Notes under the pieces: model-generated
Database searches by the model: none
What the model was told of the DNA's origin: nothing
The model's input: the letters and a program-made list of their open reading frames with translations, nothing else
Program-made: the position numbers and the translations under genes
Assembly: GCA_041228345.1 (NCBI GenBank)
Contig: CP166131.1
Span: 1,605,001-1,669,000 of the forward strand
Direction of reading: 5' to 3'
Length of the DNA stretch: 64,000 nucleotides
Origin: Alphaproteobacteria bacterium LSUCC0396
GTDB lineage: Bacteria; Pseudomonadota; Alphaproteobacteria; Puniceispirillales; Puniceispirillaceae
In this document: positions 62,837 through 64,000 of the stretch, in pieces
How the letters are laid out: each line of letters begins with the position of its first letter
Position numbering within the stretch: position 1 is the first letter of the stretch

Positions 62837-64000
62837 ATGTCTGTATCTTTCGATAAAAAGGACGACAGTGTCGTTGTTGTGATCGGCACCGGACCAGGTG
62901 GCGGCGTATTGGCCAGTGAATTGGCTCAAAAAGGTGTCAAGGTCGTAGCGTTAGAGGCTGGTGGCCGGCATGGCCCTGAAGATTTTGTCAATGATGAATG
63001 GGCGAGTTTTGGCCAGATTTCGTGGCTTGATAGTCGCTCAACGTCTGGAAGCTGGCGCGTTGCAAAGGATTTTTCCGGTTTGCCTGCATGGATTGTCAAA
63101 GGCGTTGGCGGTTCAAGCCAGCATTGGGCGGGGGCATCGCTGCGGTTCCAAGAGCATGAATGGAAAACCCAGACTGTCTACGGCAATGTAACGGGTGCTA
63201 GCCTGCTTGATTGGCCAATTGATGCAAAAACCATGGACCCCTATTACACAAAGGCCGAAGACAAACTTCGCGTTACCCGAACGGGTGGCCGTGACGGGCT
63301 TCCGGGGAACAATAATTATAAAGTGTTTGAGGCTGGTGCTAAAAAACTCGGTTACAAGAATGTTCATACCGGACGCATGGCAATCAATTCAAAAGATTAT
63401 GATGATTTTGTTGCGTGTCAGCAGACAGGTTTCTGTTTTCAAGGATGTAAATGGGGGGCGAAATGGTCAGCTGGCTATAATGAGATTCCTGTTGGTGAAG
63501 CCACCGGAAATCTTGAGGTTCGGATCAATTCGCAAGCCTTGAAGATTGAACATGACGCATCTGGTAAGGTTACTGGCGTTGTTTATGCTGATGCAGATGG
63601 CAAACAGCATGTTCAAAAAGCGCGGATTGTTTGCGTTGCCGGAAACTCAATCGAAAGCCCGCGCCTGCTGTTGAATTCGGCATCATCGATGTTCCCTGAT
63701 GGATTGGCAAATTCTTCTGGTCAGGTTGGCCGGAATTATATGCGCCACATGACGGGATCTGTTTATGCAACTTTCGACAAGCCGGTTAGAATGTGGCGTG
63801 GCACGACGATGGCGGGCATCATCCAAGACGAATCTCGGCATGATCCATCGCGTGGGTTTGTTGGCGGCTATGAGCTAGAAACATTGTCGCTTGGTATTCC
63901 GTTTATGGCGGCGTTCCTTGATCCTGGCGCGTGGGGGCGTGAGTTCACGTCAGCTCTCGATCAATATGAGAACATGGCTGGGATGTGGATTGTTGGTGAA
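62837..64000 (+). CDS. GMC family oxidoreductase, 3' end beyond window
   Basis: FAD-dependent glucose-methanol-choline family dehydrogenase, presumably the catalytic partner of the preceding Tat subunit. The 388 codons visible run in frame to the end of the window without a stop. The Rossmann motif VVVVIGTGPGGGVLASEL lies near 13-30, then LEAGGRHGP, the GGSSQHWAG flavin loop near 95-103 and AGNSIESPRLLLNSAS. A three-cysteine cluster (CQQTGFCFQGC) around residue 195-205 is notable. The ATG at 62837 follows a G7 run acting as ribosome-binding site. Confidence 0.9.
   Translation, partial: MSVSFDKKDDSVVVVIGTGPGGGVLASELAQKGVKVVALEAGGRHGPEDFVNDEWASFGQISWLDSRSTSGSWRVAKDFSGLPAWIVKGVGGSSQHWAGASLRFQEHEWKTQTVYGNVTGASLLDWPIDAKTMDPYYTKAEDKLRVTRTGGRDGLPGNNNYKVFEAGAKKLGYKNVHTGRMAINSKDYDDFVACQQTGFCFQGCKWGAKWSAGYNEIPVGEATGNLEVRINSQALKIEHDASGKVTGVVYADADGKQHVQKARIVCVAGNSIESPRLLLNSASSMFPDGLANSSGQVGRNYMRHMTGSVYATFDKPVRMWRGTTMAGIIQDESRHDPSRGFVGGYELETLSLGIPFMAAFLDPGAWGREFTSALDQYENMAGMWIVGE

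Overview
The window reads as a marine alphaproteobacterial chromosome, most likely of the SAR116 (Puniceispirillum-like) group. That placement is inferred from gene content and protein character, not from a search. Supporting signs are the block hemC-hemD-mitofilin(Mic60)-hemY, a membrane-anchored cytochrome c2-type protein, an LpxB N-terminal-domain protein next to glycosyltransferases, the SRP RNA beside dnaX, and urease with amino-acid-type ABC transporters. The window opens inside yidC and closes inside a GMC-type oxidoreductase gene.

Positions 1-30425 are ordinary core chromosome. In order: yidC (partial), engB, argB, a HAD nucleotidase, dapD, dapE and a membrane protein (+ strand); def-fmt-truA (- strand); rmuC (+); dnaX-ybaB-recR with the 4.5S SRP RNA upstream (-); pheA and kdsB (-); a cytochrome c, an inositol-monophosphatase-family phosphatase and a GhrA-like reductase (+); leucyl aminopeptidase and a MATE transporter (-); a three-gene lipid/glycan glycosyltransferase set (+); tsaD-gpsA-EVE (-); and hemC-hemD-mic60-hemY (+). 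Short tandem duplications of 14-19 bp recur through this part, in genes and in spacers.

Positions 30565-40912 form an AT-richer accessory island in a tRNA-Thr(CGT) gene. Five copies of the tRNA 3' end (core CTCATCCGGCACCA) lie in strictly alternating orientation (+ - + - +). Integrase 1 (apparently intact) and integrase 2 (killed by one nonsense codon) are each enclosed by inverted repeats running from the tRNA 3' end to just past the integrase start codon (72 bp perfect; 96 bp with 5 mismatches). A third integrase survives only as a decayed N-terminal fragment. All three integrase starts are straddled by a direct repeat of 12-bp period whose sequence differs in each case. A perfect 197-bp inverted repeat brackets the first cargo segment. 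Cargo comprises a fatty acid hydroxylase-superfamily membrane enzyme, a coiled-coil membrane protein, a SOUL haem-binding protein whose start lies inside an inverted repeat, a secreted protein of unknown function and a Wzz-like protein. This inverted-att architecture is the most unusual thing in the window.

Positions 41206-57534 look like a nitrogen-scavenging region. It holds a Liv-type ABC operon behind a foldable leader, a spermidine/putrescine-type ABC operon ending in a hydantoin/Asp-Glu racemase, uracil phosphoribosyltransferase and a complete urease operon ureDABCEFG with all active-site residues. Beyond it are a photolyase-like FAD protein with apparently permuted domain order, small membrane and TPR proteins, a gamma-Glu-GABA hydrolase-type amidase, a ribbon-helix-helix protein, a VOC protein with a TTG start, and a Tat-exported small subunit followed by a GMC dehydrogenase running off the end.
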